Source: DASRDR01 sp035550795
GTDB lineage: Bacteria; Methylomirabilota; Methylomirabilia; Rokubacteriales; DASRDR01
Assembly (NCBI GenBank): GCA_035550795.1
Contig: DASZOL010000111.1
Span: 98,952-162,951, forward strand
Length of the DNA: 64,000 nucleotides
Direction of reading: 5' to 3'
The position numbers and the translations under genes are program-made. Below are positions 41,119-49,905 of the stretch, piece by piece (position 1 is the first letter of the stretch; each line of letters opens with the position of its first letter). The notes beneath the pieces were generated by a model, which was not told the DNA's origin, did no database searches, and worked only from the letters and a program-made list of their open reading frames with translations.

Positions 41119-41694
41119 TCAGAGCCGCGCTCCGAGCTTCCGCTCGGCCTCCTCCAGACGGTTCCCGAGCTCCTGGAGGAGCGGGCAGCCGGGCCAGGCG
41201 CCGCGGATCAGCGTGTGGACCTGACGATAGAACGCGAGCTTCAAGCCGGGTGGGGCGTCGAAGCGCTCCCAGAGCGCATCCCCCGACGTCGCGTGCGCGG
41301 CGATCATCGAGATCAGGTTCGCGATCTTGTCGGCACCCGCCACGAGGAGCGAGGGCCGGGGCGCAGTCTGCAGTCGCCGCAGGTAGCGAGCCTTGCGCGT
41401 CTCCCACGAGAGGCCCGGGAGCTTGGGCTCGGTCACGTCGAGGACCATGTCGCGAACCTTTTCGCCGAATGTCTGCTCGATCTCCACCGCGGTCACGAGC
41501 GTGTCCTCGAGGGTGTCGTGCAGGAGCCCCGCGATGACCGTGTCCTCGTCGCCCGTGTAGCGCGACAGGATGAGGGCCACGGTGACCGGGTGGACCACGT
41601 ACGGGAGGAGCCCATCCCCCTTGCGGAGCTGGGTCTCGTGGGCCCGGAGGGCCAGCGCGATCGCGCGCTCGATGCGTCCCGTGAAGATCGCCAT
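41119..41694 (-). CDS. Stand-alone HD-domain (p)ppGpp hydrolase-like protein (MESH1/SAH type)
   Basis: A 191-residue protein with the HD-hydrolase pattern of RelA/SpoT N-termini: R-A-H-E-T-Q-L-R-K-G, Y-V-V-H-P-V-T-V-A, G-L-L-H-D-T-L-E-D-T (His-Asp and Glu-Asp), and A-D-K-I-A-N-L. Length and lack of synthetase, TGS or ACT domains point to a small alarmone hydrolase. The conserved H, HD and D residues for Mn2+ are all present. No RelA/SpoT is in the window. It has its own ATG and stands 82 bases from the glycosyltransferase start region. Confidence 0.82.
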   Translation of the reverse strand: MAIFTGRIERAIALALRAHETQLRKGDGLLPYVVHPVTVALILSRYTGDEDTVIAGLLHDTLEDTLVTAVEIEQTFGEKVRDMVLDVTEPKLPGLSWETRKARYLRRLQTAPRPSLLVAGADKIANLISMIAAHATSGDALWERFDAPPGLKLAFYRQVHTLIRGAWPGCPLLQELGNRLEEAERKLGARL

Positions 41695-41776
41695 GGGCCT
41701 CGGTTATATCACGCCGGCGCGCACGGCGGTTGGCCGTCGCCCCGGGCGGCGGCCCAACGGCCTCGGGCCGACGGGA

Positions 41777-43039
41777 TCATGTGCGGGCGGCCAGGGCCTC
41801 CTCCACCAGCGCGATCATGCGGTCGATGCGCAGCGCCCAGGAGTTCCCCCGGGCCATCTCGACGCGCCGCGCGGTGGCCTCGGCCGTCCGCGAGTGCAGC
41901 GCCTCCCCGAGCGCGCGGGCGAACTCCTCGGCGGTCCCGGCCAGGAAGATCATCCCGGCATGGGACGCGTCCAGGCGCACCAGCTCGGCGATCGGCGTGG
42001 AGACCACGGGCAACCCCATCGCAAGGTACTCGTTCAACTTGGCCGGATAGATGGCCTCGGTCGCGCTGGTCAGGCGGTAGGGGATGATCGCCGCGTCGAA
42101 TGCCTTGAGGTAGTGAGGCACCTCGGTGTGCGGGCGCGGCCCCAGGAGGTGGATGTTGGGGCACCGGGCGAGGTGAGACACGTCGATCCCCGCCGGCCCG
42201 ACCAGCACGAAGCTGGCATGCGGCATGCGCGCCGCGACCTCGATCAGGAGGGCCTGGTCGATCCAGCGCTTCACCTCACCGACGAAGCCGATCATCGGGC
42301 GAGGCAGGGCGGCGATCTCCTGGGGCGGAGGGCCGTTCGCCTCGCGCGCCCGCTCGAAGGGCGCCAGGTCGACGCCGAACGGGAACAGGTCGACCTGCGA
42401 GCGAGACCCTGCGGCCCGGGCCCGCAGACGCTCCGAGGTTACGAACACGAGATCGGCCTCACGGAAGAGCTGCGTCTCGCTCTGCAGGATCTTCCGGGCG
42501 CCCTCGGAGGTCTCCGGAAGGTCGTCCGCACAGTAGTACACGCTCAGCGCAGGACGGATTCCCTGGATCAGGTCGAGGACGAGCGGCGTGGACAGGAAGG
42601 TCCAGAGGATCGGCTTCCGGACCCCCGTCGCCCGCATCCATCGGCGGATCTGCCGGAGCAGGATGGTGCGGTTGGCGGCCCGCGCGACCTTCGAGTAAGG
42701 GAAGGGGAGCGCCATCGGTGGGTGGATGTCGAGCCGTTCACGCTCGCGACGCAGGGCGCCGGGGCTCCGCAGGCGGTTGCGCACGCGAGCCACGAGCCGG
42801 GGCAGATCCCTCAGGTTGGGGATCCGCACGCCGGTGTTCTCCACGAAGAGCACGTGATTGCCGCGTTCTGCCAGCGTGGACATGATCTGCTGGTGGCCCT
42901 GCCAGTTGAACTCCCAGTCGATCGATGACAGGCAGACGATTCCCCGCTCCGTGAGACGAGGCTGGCGGACCGGCGCCTGCACTGCCGGCGGGGGGGGCGC
43001 GCCCGGGGACCCGCCCGGCAGTCCGTTACCCGGCCTCAC
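41777..43039 (-). CDS. Glycosyltransferase (GT-B fold, family 1/4-like)
   Basis: A protein of about 420 residues. The N-terminal W-Q-G-H-Q-Q-I-M-S-T-L-A-E-R-G-N-H-V-L-F-V-E-N replaces the usual P-x-G-G, while the C-terminal domain has I-G-F-V-G-E-V, L-L-G-P-R-P-H-T-E-V-P and K-L-N-E-Y-L-A-M-G-L-P-V-V-S-T. This fits the group found in cell-surface polysaccharide assembly. The start is uncertain: GTG at 43039 is taken, but the first 60 residues are Pro/Gly-rich and may not all be translated. Single gene with no polysaccharide cluster around it. Confidence 0.8.
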   Translation of the reverse strand: MRPGNGLPGGSPGAPPPPAVQAPVRQPRLTERGIVCLSSIDWEFNWQGHQQIMSTLAERGNHVLFVENTGVRIPNLRDLPRLVARVRNRLRSPGALRRERERLDIHPPMALPFPYSKVARAANRTILLRQIRRWMRATGVRKPILWTFLSTPLVLDLIQGIRPALSVYYCADDLPETSEGARKILQSETQLFREADLVFVTSERLRARAAGSRSQVDLFPFGVDLAPFERAREANGPPPQEIAALPRPMIGFVGEVKRWIDQALLIEVAARMPHASFVLVGPAGIDVSHLARCPNIHLLGPRPHTEVPHYLKAFDAAIIPYRLTSATEAIYPAKLNEYLAMGLPVVSTPIAELVRLDASHAGMIFLAGTAEEFARALGEALHSRTAEATARRVEMARGNSWALRIDRMIALVEEALAART

Positions 43040-43361
43040 GCGACCCCGCCAGCGTACCCGCGGGCGGCACGGCCTCGGCCACGCTTCTCGCGCCCCCCGG
43101 GGTTCCCCGCGGATTGGGACAACCACGCGGGTGTCGAACAGTTCGCGCCCGCCGGGCCGAGGGTTCCCGACGGTCGGCGCGGACGCACAGAGTCCATGCC
43201 GGGGTGAGTGCGGATCTCCCCCTTGCGCTGTGAAATCCGACCATTCAAGTCAAGCGTAGACCAGGATGGCCTGGCATGTCGAACTATCGGCGCCACCATC
43301 ACGTCGCCGTTGACGGGGCGGTCGGGCCGGCGCACAGTAGGCGACGCTTGGAGGGCGATCC
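43040..43361. other. Intergenic stretch without recognised feature
   Basis: About 320 bases between divergently transcribed genes, slightly less GC-rich near 43220-43300. It must hold promoters for both, but no clear -10/-35 pair or operator was seen. Confidence 0.5.
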
Positions 43362-43628
43362 ATGAGCGAAGCGGCAGCCGCTGCCGAGCCCATCGCGCTC
43401 ATCGTCGTGCGGGCCGGCGCCATCGATCGATTCGCGGCCCTGCGGGCGGCGTTCGGGCCCGAAGGGGTGGAAGTGGTCTGGGACCGTCGGTTCGCCGAGC
43501 GTCGCCGACCCCCCGCCGGTCCCTCCCCCGGGCTGGAGCGCCGCCGCCGGGAGCGCCGTGGCCCCATACCCGCCAGCTGGGCCCTGCTTGACTTTCTCGT
43601 CGTGCCCGCCCGCGCCCGGGCCTCCTGA
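43362..43628 (+). CDS. Small Arg-rich hypothetical protein
   Basis: An 88-residue protein: I-A-L-I-V-V-R-A-G-A-I-D-R-F-A-A-L at the N-terminus, then V-V-W-D-R-R-F-A-E-R-R-R, a Pro/Arg linker and E-R-R-G-P-I-P-A-S-W-A-L-L-D-F-L-V-V-P. GGAGGGCGATCC gives a good ribosome site. Similar W-D-R-R...R-R-G-P-x-P...W proteins seem common in GC-rich environmental genomes (from memory, function unknown). It is followed at once by a hairpin. Confidence 0.6.
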   Translation: MSEAAAAAEPIALIVVRAGAIDRFAALRAAFGPEGVEVVWDRRFAERRRPPAGPSPGLERRRRERRGPIPASWALLDFLVVPARARAS

Positions 43629-43631
43629 GCA

Positions 43632-43648
43632 AGGCCCGCCCCGGGCCT
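43632..43648. terminator. Hairpin between convergent genes
   Basis: A perfect 7-bp stem (AGGCCCG / CGGGCCT) with a three-base loop four bases after the small gene's stop. No T-run; it may end both converging transcripts. Confidence 0.4.
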
Positions 43649-43675
43649 GGATGGCGCGATCCCCGGGACGTGGCC

Positions 43676-44407
43676 TCAGGGACGGGGCCCGCTCAGGAGC
43701 GTTCTGGCCTGAGGGGCGTCCCTCGTCGACCACTCCGCGGGGTTCGTGGGAGCCGCCTCGTCGAGCACCGCCCGGAGCTCCTGTTGCGCTTCGGCCACGC
43801 GGCCCTGCTTGCGCAGCACCTTGCCCAGGCCGAGCCGCAGCGCCGTGAAGTGCGGATCGAGCCCGAGACCCCGACGGAAGTAGCCCTCCGCGCGCTCCAG
43901 GCTGCCACCGAACATCGCCGGGACCTCGTAGTCGACGTTCCCGGCCAGCGCGTAGGCGGCCGCCAGCGTGGGGTCGAGGTCGAGCGTCTGCCGGATCGTC
44001 TCGCGCAGCTCGGAGAGAAGGAACAGGGAGCGCAGCACCCCCCTGGTCTGACCCCAGCGCCCCGTGTTGATCCCGTAGAACAGGTGCGCCAGGGCATTCC
44101 GGGGCGCCAGCTCGATCGCCCGCCGGCCCGCCTCCCGTCCCTGGGAGTAGGCGGCCAGCTTCTCTTCGTCCGTCGTGGCCCTGACGTCGCCCCAGATGAA
44201 GCACGCGCGGGCCAGCGCGATCCAGCTCTCGGGGTCCGGCTCCTGCGGCGTTGCCTGCGCCAGGCCATCCTTGACCACGTCGAGCCGCGCCGGATTCTCG
44301 TGGTACCGCGTCGCCAGGGTATCGAGCTCCGCGACGAACGGCGATCGGGCGGAGGCGGTGACGGCGAGGGCCAGTAGCAGGACGGTGCCGCACAGCCCCT
44401 TGCGCAC
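43676..44407 (-). CDS. Exported TPR-like protein (TatT/TRAP T-component-like)
   Basis: A 243-residue protein with a signal peptide (G-T-V-L-L-L-A-L-A-V-T-A-S-A-R-S) and TPR-like helix pairs: A-R-A-C-F-I-W-G-D-V, A-I-E-L-A-P-R-N-A-L-A-H-L-F-Y-G-I-N, D-P-T-L-A-A-A-Y-A-L-A-G and G-L-D-P-H-F-T-A-L-R-L-G-L-G. The F-G-G-S-L-E-R-A motif is typical of periplasmic TatT-like proteins. GTG start, 13 bases after the ligase gene, so it is the last gene of the ETF operon. Role in the operon unknown. Confidence 0.75.
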   Translation of the reverse strand: MRKGLCGTVLLLALAVTASARSPFVAELDTLATRYHENPARLDVVKDGLAQATPQEPDPESWIALARACFIWGDVRATTDEEKLAAYSQGREAGRRAIELAPRNALAHLFYGINTGRWGQTRGVLRSLFLLSELRETIRQTLDLDPTLAAAYALAGNVDYEVPAMFGGSLERAEGYFRRGLGLDPHFTALRLGLGKVLRKQGRVAEAQQELRAVLDEAAPTNPAEWSTRDAPQARTLLSGPRP

Positions 44408-44420
44408 CGGGCGCCCGTTC

Positions 44421-45986
44421 TCAGGAATCGGCCGCTTTCTGGCGGAGCTTGAAGCGCTGGATCTTTCCGGTCGCGGTCTTGGGAAGCTCCGGGACGAAAT
44501 CGATCCACCTCGGATACTTGTAGGGAGCGATCCTGTCCCTCACGAAGGCGCGGAGCTCGCCGGCGAGCGTCTCCGAGGCTCCAGCCGGATCCTTCAGCAC
44601 GACGTAGGCTCGGGGCTTGACCAGGCGGTCGTCGTCCTCCTGGCCAACGACCGCGGCCTCGAGGATCGCGGGATGCTGGATCAGCGTCGCTTCGACCTCG
44701 ATCGGGGACACCCAGATGCCCCCCACCTTCAGCATGTCGTCCCCGCGGCCGTCGTACCAGAAGTATCCCTCCGCGTCGCGGTGGTACTTGTCCCCGGTCT
44801 GGATCCAGGAGCCGAAGAGCGTTTCCTTCGTCTTCTCGTGCTTGTTCCAGTAATAGGCCATCGTCGAGTCCCCGCGGACCCGCAGGTTGCCGATCTCTCC
44901 CGTCGGCACTGGGCGCCCCTCGTCGTCCACGATCGCGCACTCGTAGCCGGGGACGGGGAGGCCCGAGGAGCCGGGGCGGACGGCCCCCGGCCGGTTCGAG
45001 AGGAAGATGTGCCCGGTCTCCGTGGTGCCGATGCCGTCGACGATCTCCACGCCGAAGCGCTCGTGCCAGCGACGATACAGGTCGGCCGGCAGCGCTTCGC
45101 CGGCCGACACGCAGAGGCGGAGGGACGACAGGTCGAACCGACGGTCGGCATCCTTCGCGGCGAGCATGGCGGCATAGAGCGTCGGGACACCGAAGAACAC
45201 CGTGGGGCGATGACGCGTGAGGAGGTCGAATACCGCGTCGGGCGTTGGCCGGTGCGGATACAGCACGCTCTGCCCGCCAACGCTCATGGGGAAGTATCCG
45301 GCATTGCCCAGACCATACGCGAAGAAGAGCTTGGCGGCCGAGTACACCTTGTCGGTCGCCCGGAGGGCGAGCACCTGCTTCGCGTAGGTCTCGGCGGAGA
45401 CGACCATGTCGTGGTGGAGGTGCACCGCTCCCTTGGGCCGGCCCGTCGAACCCGACGAGTAGAGCCAGAACGCGACGTCGTCGCGGGACGTGGGTGCTGC
45501 CTCGAGTGTTCCGGTTCCCCGCGCGACCCGGTCCTCGAACGAGAGATGCGGCCCGGCGGGCCCGCCCGCGACCAACACGTGGCGGAGGTACCGGGCACCG
45601 CCGAGCGCGGCGCCCGCCTCGGCGAGGAGCGGTGCCGAGACGACGGCCACCCGCGCACGGCTGTCGTCGAGGATGTAACGGTAGTCCACGGCGCGCATGA
45701 GGGTGTTCACCGGGACCGGAATCGCGCCGATCTTGATCGCGCCCCAGAACGTGCCGAGAAACTCGGGCGTGTCGAGGCAGATCATCAGGACGCGGTGCTC
45801 CATCTCCACGCCCAGCTCCCGGAGCGCGTTTCCGGTACGGTTGGCGAGCTCCTGCACATCGGCGTAGGCGAGGATGCGGTCCTCGCAGTGGAAGGCCGGC
45901 GCCTTGCCCCGCCCCTCGGCGACGGGGCGATCGACGAACCAGCTGGCGACGTTGAACTCGGCGGGCAGGAAGTCGGACGCGTTCAT
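44421..45986 (-). CDS. Benzoate-CoA ligase-family acyl-CoA synthetase
   Basis: A 521-residue ANL-superfamily ligase. The P-loop-like motif is W-L-Y-S-S-G-S-T-G-R-P-K-G-A-V-H, then Y-G-L-G-N-A, D-G-I-G-T-T-E-T-G-H-I-F and D-M-L-K-V-G-G-I-W-V-S-P-I-E-V-E; the C-terminal adenylation Lys lies in K-T-A-T-G-K-I-Q-R-F. The H-L-H-H-D and F-A-Y-G-L-G-N-A patterns are those of benzoate/4-hydroxybenzoate-CoA ligases. Substrate may be aromatic or a related carboxylate. It follows etfB by 13 bases in an operon with an ETF system. Confidence 0.9.
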   Translation of the reverse strand: MNASDFLPAEFNVASWFVDRPVAEGRGKAPAFHCEDRILAYADVQELANRTGNALRELGVEMEHRVLMICLDTPEFLGTFWGAIKIGAIPVPVNTLMRAVDYRYILDDSRARVAVVSAPLLAEAGAALGGARYLRHVLVAGGPAGPHLSFEDRVARGTGTLEAAPTSRDDVAFWLYSSGSTGRPKGAVHLHHDMVVSAETYAKQVLALRATDKVYSAAKLFFAYGLGNAGYFPMSVGGQSVLYPHRPTPDAVFDLLTRHRPTVFFGVPTLYAAMLAAKDADRRFDLSSLRLCVSAGEALPADLYRRWHERFGVEIVDGIGTTETGHIFLSNRPGAVRPGSSGLPVPGYECAIVDDEGRPVPTGEIGNLRVRGDSTMAYYWNKHEKTKETLFGSWIQTGDKYHRDAEGYFWYDGRGDDMLKVGGIWVSPIEVEATLIQHPAILEAAVVGQEDDDRLVKPRAYVVLKDPAGASETLAGELRAFVRDRIAPYKYPRWIDFVPELPKTATGKIQRFKLRQKAADS

Positions 45987-45999
45987 GTCACGGTCCTCC

Positions 46000-46893
46000 T
46001 CACACGAAGCGGTGCTGCTCCAGGAACGCCAGGATCCGGTCGGCGATTGCTCCGGGCTCGCCCTCGACCGGGCGCGACGCCTGGGCTGTCGGAGCGGCGC
46101 CTCGGCCGGGGGCGGCGCCCCCGACCAGCTGCCGGAGCCGCTCGGCGGCCGAGCGAGCGGGGCCCGGCGGCGACGCGGCGGTCCGGCGGGGCCGCGGGCG
46201 CGGCCAGTCCACCCGCTCGAGGCGAAGCTTGACCGCCGAGCTCACCGCCTCGCCCGTCAGGCCGAGATCCGCCAGCGACCAGGCCTCGTGGCCTCGCCGG
46301 GCGGCGTCCCGCCGGGCGCGCACCGATACGTAGCGTGGCTCGACGGAATCGGCCGTGACCGTGACGACCGCGGGGCAGGGGATGGCGAGCTCCTCGCGCC
46401 GGCCGCCCTGGAGTCGCCGCTCCGCCACGAGCCCGGGCTCCTCGAGGGCGAGGCGGATGGCCCCGTCGACGCAGGGCCATCCGAGCCGGGCAGCGACCAG
46501 CGCCGGCAGGGCGCCGGTCGCGCCGGCGAGGCCTCGCTCTCCGGCCACGACGACGTCCGGTGCGATGCGACGGACGGCGGCCGCGACGACGCGCGCCATC
46601 GCGGGCAGGTCGAGCGCCTCGATCGCCTCGCCCCAGATCCGCACGGCTCCCGTCGCGCCGCGGCCGAGCGCCCACGCCATGGCGTCCGCCGACTGGGCCG
46701 GGCCCACGGTGAGGACGGCCGCGCGGTCCGTGAGAGCGAGCGCCCACTCGAGCGCGGCGCGATCCGCGCGGGCCGTCGTGACGATCCGGTCGCCCCCTCT
46801 GTGCCGGACCGCGCCCTGGCCGGGTCCGGGCTCGCCGAGCTCGAGATCGAGCGAGACGTCGAGCCCCGCGTGGACGAGGACCAGCGCGATCAC
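46000..46893 (-). CDS. etfB: Electron-transfer flavoprotein subunit beta (EtfB-like), long C-terminus
   Basis: A 297-residue EtfB-type protein. Family marks are A-L-E-W-A-L-A-L, V-L-T-V-G-P, P-D-V-V-V-A-G-E-R, G-A-L-P-A-L-V-A-A-R-L-G-W-P and A-V-V-T-V-T-A-D-S-V-E-P-R-Y. The C-terminal 75 residues hold a Pro/Arg/Ala-rich linker and a terminal helix (I-A-D-R-I-L-A-F-L-E-Q-H-R), unlike typical EtfB of about 255. The GTG start overlaps the Fe-S gene stop. It would pair with EtfA encoded two genes upstream. Confidence 0.85.
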   Translation of the reverse strand: MIALVLVHAGLDVSLDLELGEPGPGQGAVRHRGGDRIVTTARADRAALEWALALTDRAAVLTVGPAQSADAMAWALGRGATGAVRIWGEAIEALDLPAMARVVAAAVRRIAPDVVVAGERGLAGATGALPALVAARLGWPCVDGAIRLALEEPGLVAERRLQGGRREELAIPCPAVVTVTADSVEPRYVSVRARRDAARRGHEAWSLADLGLTGEAVSSAVKLRLERVDWPRPRPRRTAASPPGPARSAAERLRQLVGGAAPGRGAAPTAQASRPVEGEPGAIADRILAFLEQHRFV

Positions 46894-48860
46894 GGGCGGT
46901 CCGATCCCGCGGCGCCGCTCGTCTGCGCGCCGGCCGGCTGGCTCTCCCACAGGAGCTCGGCCACGTCGCGCACCGCGATGTCGCCGGGCCCGGTCTCCCC
47001 GCCGAGCATGAGCGCGCAGAACGGACACGCGGTCGCGACGACCCTCGCCCCCGTCTCCCGGGCCTCCGCCATGCGGAGGGCCGCGATCCGCGAGCCCTGG
47101 CGCACCTCGACCCAGGCCCCGCCGCCGCCCGCGCCGCAGCAAAAGGTCCGCTCGCCGCTGCGCGGCATCTCGACGGGACCGCCGTTCGCGGTCGCGAGGA
47201 CCACGCGGGGCGCCGCGGTCTCTCCGTTGTGGCGCGCGAGGTAGCAGGGGTCGTGGAGGGTCACGGACTCGCTGGAGACCGCGCGGGGCGCGAGCCGGCC
47301 ATCGCGCACCAGCTCGGACAGGAGCTGCGTGTGATGGACGGCGGGAAGCGGGAGGGGGCTGCCCCCGTCCGGGGCGAGCTCGTTGCGGAAGACGTTGAAG
47401 CAGTGCGCGCAGTGGGTCACGAGGCGCCGGAAGCCCACGGTCCCGAGTGTTGTCGCGACGCGGCCCGCTGCCTCCAGGAACGCGGCCTCCTCGCCCATGC
47501 GTCGCGCCGGGTCTCCGGTGCAGGTCTCGGCGCGTCCCAGGATGGCGAACTCGACGCCCGCCGCCTGGAGGAGGCGAGCGGTTGCCCGCGCGATCCGTCG
47601 CCCGTGGGGATCGAAGGCGCCGGCGCATCCCACCCAGTAGAGGACGTCCGTCGTCTCGCCGGGCCGGAGCACGCGAACACCGAGGTCCGCCGCCCAGGCA
47701 GTGCGGTCCGCGGGCACGCCGCCGAACGGGTTGCCGCGCTCCGCGGTCGCCTCGAGAGCCCGGGCTGCGGTGGCGTCCACCCCGCCCGTCTCGACGAGCG
47801 TGCGGCGCAGGTCGACCAGTTTGTCCAGCACCTCGATCTCGAACGGGCAGGCCCGGACGCACGCGGCGCACGTCGTGCAGGACCACGCCTCGTCGGGACT
47901 GACGAGGGCCTCGAGCGGGCGCCCCTCGCGCATCGCCTGGAGCGTCGCCTGGACCACGCGCCTCGGATCGAGCGGCTTCCCGGCCGCTGTGGCGGGGCAC
48001 ACCGCGGTGCACCGCCCGCAGCGGACGCAGGTGGCGGCGTCGAGGAGCTGGGCCCACGTCAGGCGCGCGGGAACCAGCGATCCGGTGTCCGGGCTCGCCG
48101 GGGCCAGGCGGCCGGGCGCCCGGAGCCGGCGAAGCGCGATCTGGACCGGCGCCGCGACCAGATGGCGCAGGACGGTCGCCCCGATCAGGCCAAAGAACAC
48201 CCAGGAGAGCGCCGCGTGCACGCCCCACAGCCCCCGGTGCAGCGATGGACCCCCCAGGCCGGTCGCGCGCAGGGCGCGGCCGAACGTCCACCCGACGAAC
48301 GACCAGACCTCGAACGGGGGATTCGTCGCGGCGATGCGCGCAGCCTCCAGCAGGAAGCCCGTCACGCCGATCGCGCCGAGGAGCCCGAGGATTGCCAGCG
48401 CCACGCCGCTCGGCTCGAGGCGAGGCACGCGCGGTCCCAGCCGGCGCCGCAGCATCCAGGCGACCCCGACCAGGAAGGCGAGCCCGGCCCACTCGAGGAG
48501 GAACGAGAACACCAGGTACGTCGGACCCACGAGGAACGGGACCATCCGGTCGTGGACGAAGACCAGGCAGGTGCCGATGAAGAGGCCCAGGAAGCCGTAG
48601 AAGAGAAGCGCGTGCGCCCAGCCGGCCCCGGGATCCTCGAAGAGGCGGTGGTGGGAGAGCACCTCGGTCAGGACCCGCCGGACCGCGGGGCCGGCATGGA
48701 CGGCCGGCCCCGGTCCGAGCCGGCGGGCGCGCAGGATCGTGCGGGCGTGCCGGGCGAGGGCGAGCGCGCTGATCGCCAGGCCGAGGGCGGTGCCGACGTA
48801 GAGCAGCATCGCCAGCCATGCCGGGACGTTCCACCACACGGTCCGGGTCACGTCGCCCAT
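46890..48860 (-). CDS. Membrane Fe-S oxidoreductase (DgcB/EtfD-like, HdrDE-type fusion)
   Basis: A 656-residue protein. The N-terminal half has about six membrane helices resembling the nitrate-reductase gamma/HdrE cytochrome b domain. Two 4Fe-4S sets follow: Cys278/281/284/288 (C-V-R-C-G-R-C-T-A-V-C-P) and Cys328/331/334/338 (C-T-T-C-A-A-C-V-R-A-C-P). Next come two CCG domains (H-C-A-H-C-F-N and D-P-C-Y-L-A-R-H-N ... C-C-G-A-G-G-G-G). This is the layout of DgcB and EtfD, which pass ETF electrons to quinone. ATG at 48860, eight bases after etfA. Confidence 0.88.
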   Translation of the reverse strand: MGDVTRTVWWNVPAWLAMLLYVGTALGLAISALALARHARTILRARRLGPGPAVHAGPAVRRVLTEVLSHHRLFEDPGAGWAHALLFYGFLGLFIGTCLVFVHDRMVPFLVGPTYLVFSFLLEWAGLAFLVGVAWMLRRRLGPRVPRLEPSGVALAILGLLGAIGVTGFLLEAARIAATNPPFEVWSFVGWTFGRALRATGLGGPSLHRGLWGVHAALSWVFFGLIGATVLRHLVAAPVQIALRRLRAPGRLAPASPDTGSLVPARLTWAQLLDAATCVRCGRCTAVCPATAAGKPLDPRRVVQATLQAMREGRPLEALVSPDEAWSCTTCAACVRACPFEIEVLDKLVDLRRTLVETGGVDATAARALEATAERGNPFGGVPADRTAWAADLGVRVLRPGETTDVLYWVGCAGAFDPHGRRIARATARLLQAAGVEFAILGRAETCTGDPARRMGEEAAFLEAAGRVATTLGTVGFRRLVTHCAHCFNVFRNELAPDGGSPLPLPAVHHTQLLSELVRDGRLAPRAVSSESVTLHDPCYLARHNGETAAPRVVLATANGGPVEMPRSGERTFCCGAGGGGAWVEVRQGSRIAALRMAEARETGARVVATACPFCALMLGGETGPGDIAVRDVAELLWESQPAGAQTSGAAGSDRP

Positions 48861-48868
48861 GGCTAGCC

Positions 48869-49858
48869 TTAGCCCCGGCGTGCCCGGAGGCGCTCGATGA
48901 GGGCGTCCGCGACCGGCTGCCAGTCGGCGACGGCCGCGAGGTGCGCCCGGCCGAAGAGCGGCGCCGCGCGATCCGCGTTCACCGCGACCACCGTGCGCGC
49001 TCGCTCGATGCCGGCGACGTGCTGGCTCGCCCCGGAGATGCCGAACGCGAGGTAGAGCTCCGGGGCCACGGTGCGCCCGCTCTGGCCGATCTGCCGCTCC
49101 CACGGGATCCAGCCGAGGTCCACCGCCACGCGGCTCCCACCCACCGCGGCCCCGAGGAGGTCCGCCAGCACCTCGAGCCGGCGAAAGCCATCCGGCCCCA
49201 CCCCCCGGCCGCCCGCGACGATCCGCTCGGCGTCACGCAGATCGACCGTGCGGGGATCCGCTGCCACCACGCGCCGCACCCGCACCGGCGCCGGAGCGTC
49301 GTCGACGACCGCCGGCCGTTCTTCCACGGCGATCCGGGAGCCGGCGGCCGGCGCTCCGGTGCCGAGGACTCCCGGCCGGAGGGTCACCACCGCGGTTGTG
49401 CCCGCCTGCACGCGCACGGTCGCGTACAGGCGATCCCCGTACGCCGGGCGCGTGACCTCGATACCGCCGTCGGCGTCCCGCCGAACGCTCACGGCGTCGG
49501 GGGCCAGCGCGGCGTCGAGGCGCACGGTGAGCTGTGCCGCGATGCCGAGTCCGTGGCGCGTGTGCGGGAGGAGCACGGTCGGAGCCGGGGCATCGACGCC
49601 GGCCAGCCACTCCGCCACCGCGCAGCCCGCCTCGGCCGCGGATGCGGCGCCGGGCGTGCGGAGGAGCAGCAGGCGGCCGGCGCCGTGCCGGGAAAGGGGC
49701 GCGAGCGCCTCCCGCACCTCGGCAGGGCCGACCGCCACCACGCCCGGCGTACCCGGGCGCGCCAGCTCGACCGCTTCCCCGAGCGCCTCGAGCGTGGCCT
49801 CCCAGGCCGCCGGCTCGGCGACGACCCAGACCGGTGTCAGAGCTGAGGTTCCCGCCAA
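48869..49858 (-). CDS. etfA: Electron-transfer flavoprotein subunit alpha (EtfA)
   Basis: A 329-residue EtfA. The FAD-binding C-terminal domain is clear: V-A-G-G-R-G-V-G-P-D-G-F, P-W-E-R-Q-I-G-Q-S-G-R-T-V-A-P, L-Y-L-A-F-G-I-S-G-A-S-Q-H and V-V-A-V-N-A-D-R-A-A-P-L-F. It forms a heterodimer with EtfB and carries electrons from a dehydrogenase to the quinone-linked Fe-S protein. The start is uncertain: TTG at 49858 gives the longest sensible frame, with no clear ribosome site. It lies 47 bases after the flavoprotein gene. Confidence 0.9.
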   Translation of the reverse strand: MAGTSALTPVWVVAEPAAWEATLEALGEAVELARPGTPGVVAVGPAEVREALAPLSRHGAGRLLLLRTPGAASAAEAGCAVAEWLAGVDAPAPTVLLPHTRHGLGIAAQLTVRLDAALAPDAVSVRRDADGGIEVTRPAYGDRLYATVRVQAGTTAVVTLRPGVLGTGAPAAGSRIAVEERPAVVDDAPAPVRVRRVVAADPRTVDLRDAERIVAGGRGVGPDGFRRLEVLADLLGAAVGGSRVAVDLGWIPWERQIGQSGRTVAPELYLAFGISGASQHVAGIERARTVVAVNADRAAPLFGRAHLAAVADWQPVADALIERLRARRG

Positions 49859-49905
49859 GTGCCGCGCGACCCCCGGAGCCGTAGGGAAGGCAAGTCGGGT
49901 CCGGG

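Noticed and set aside
47229..48866. A 545-codon plus-strand frame over the Fe-S protein gene
   Set aside because: It is the antisense of a gene with two clear 4Fe-4S and CCG motif sets; its translation is compositionally biased.
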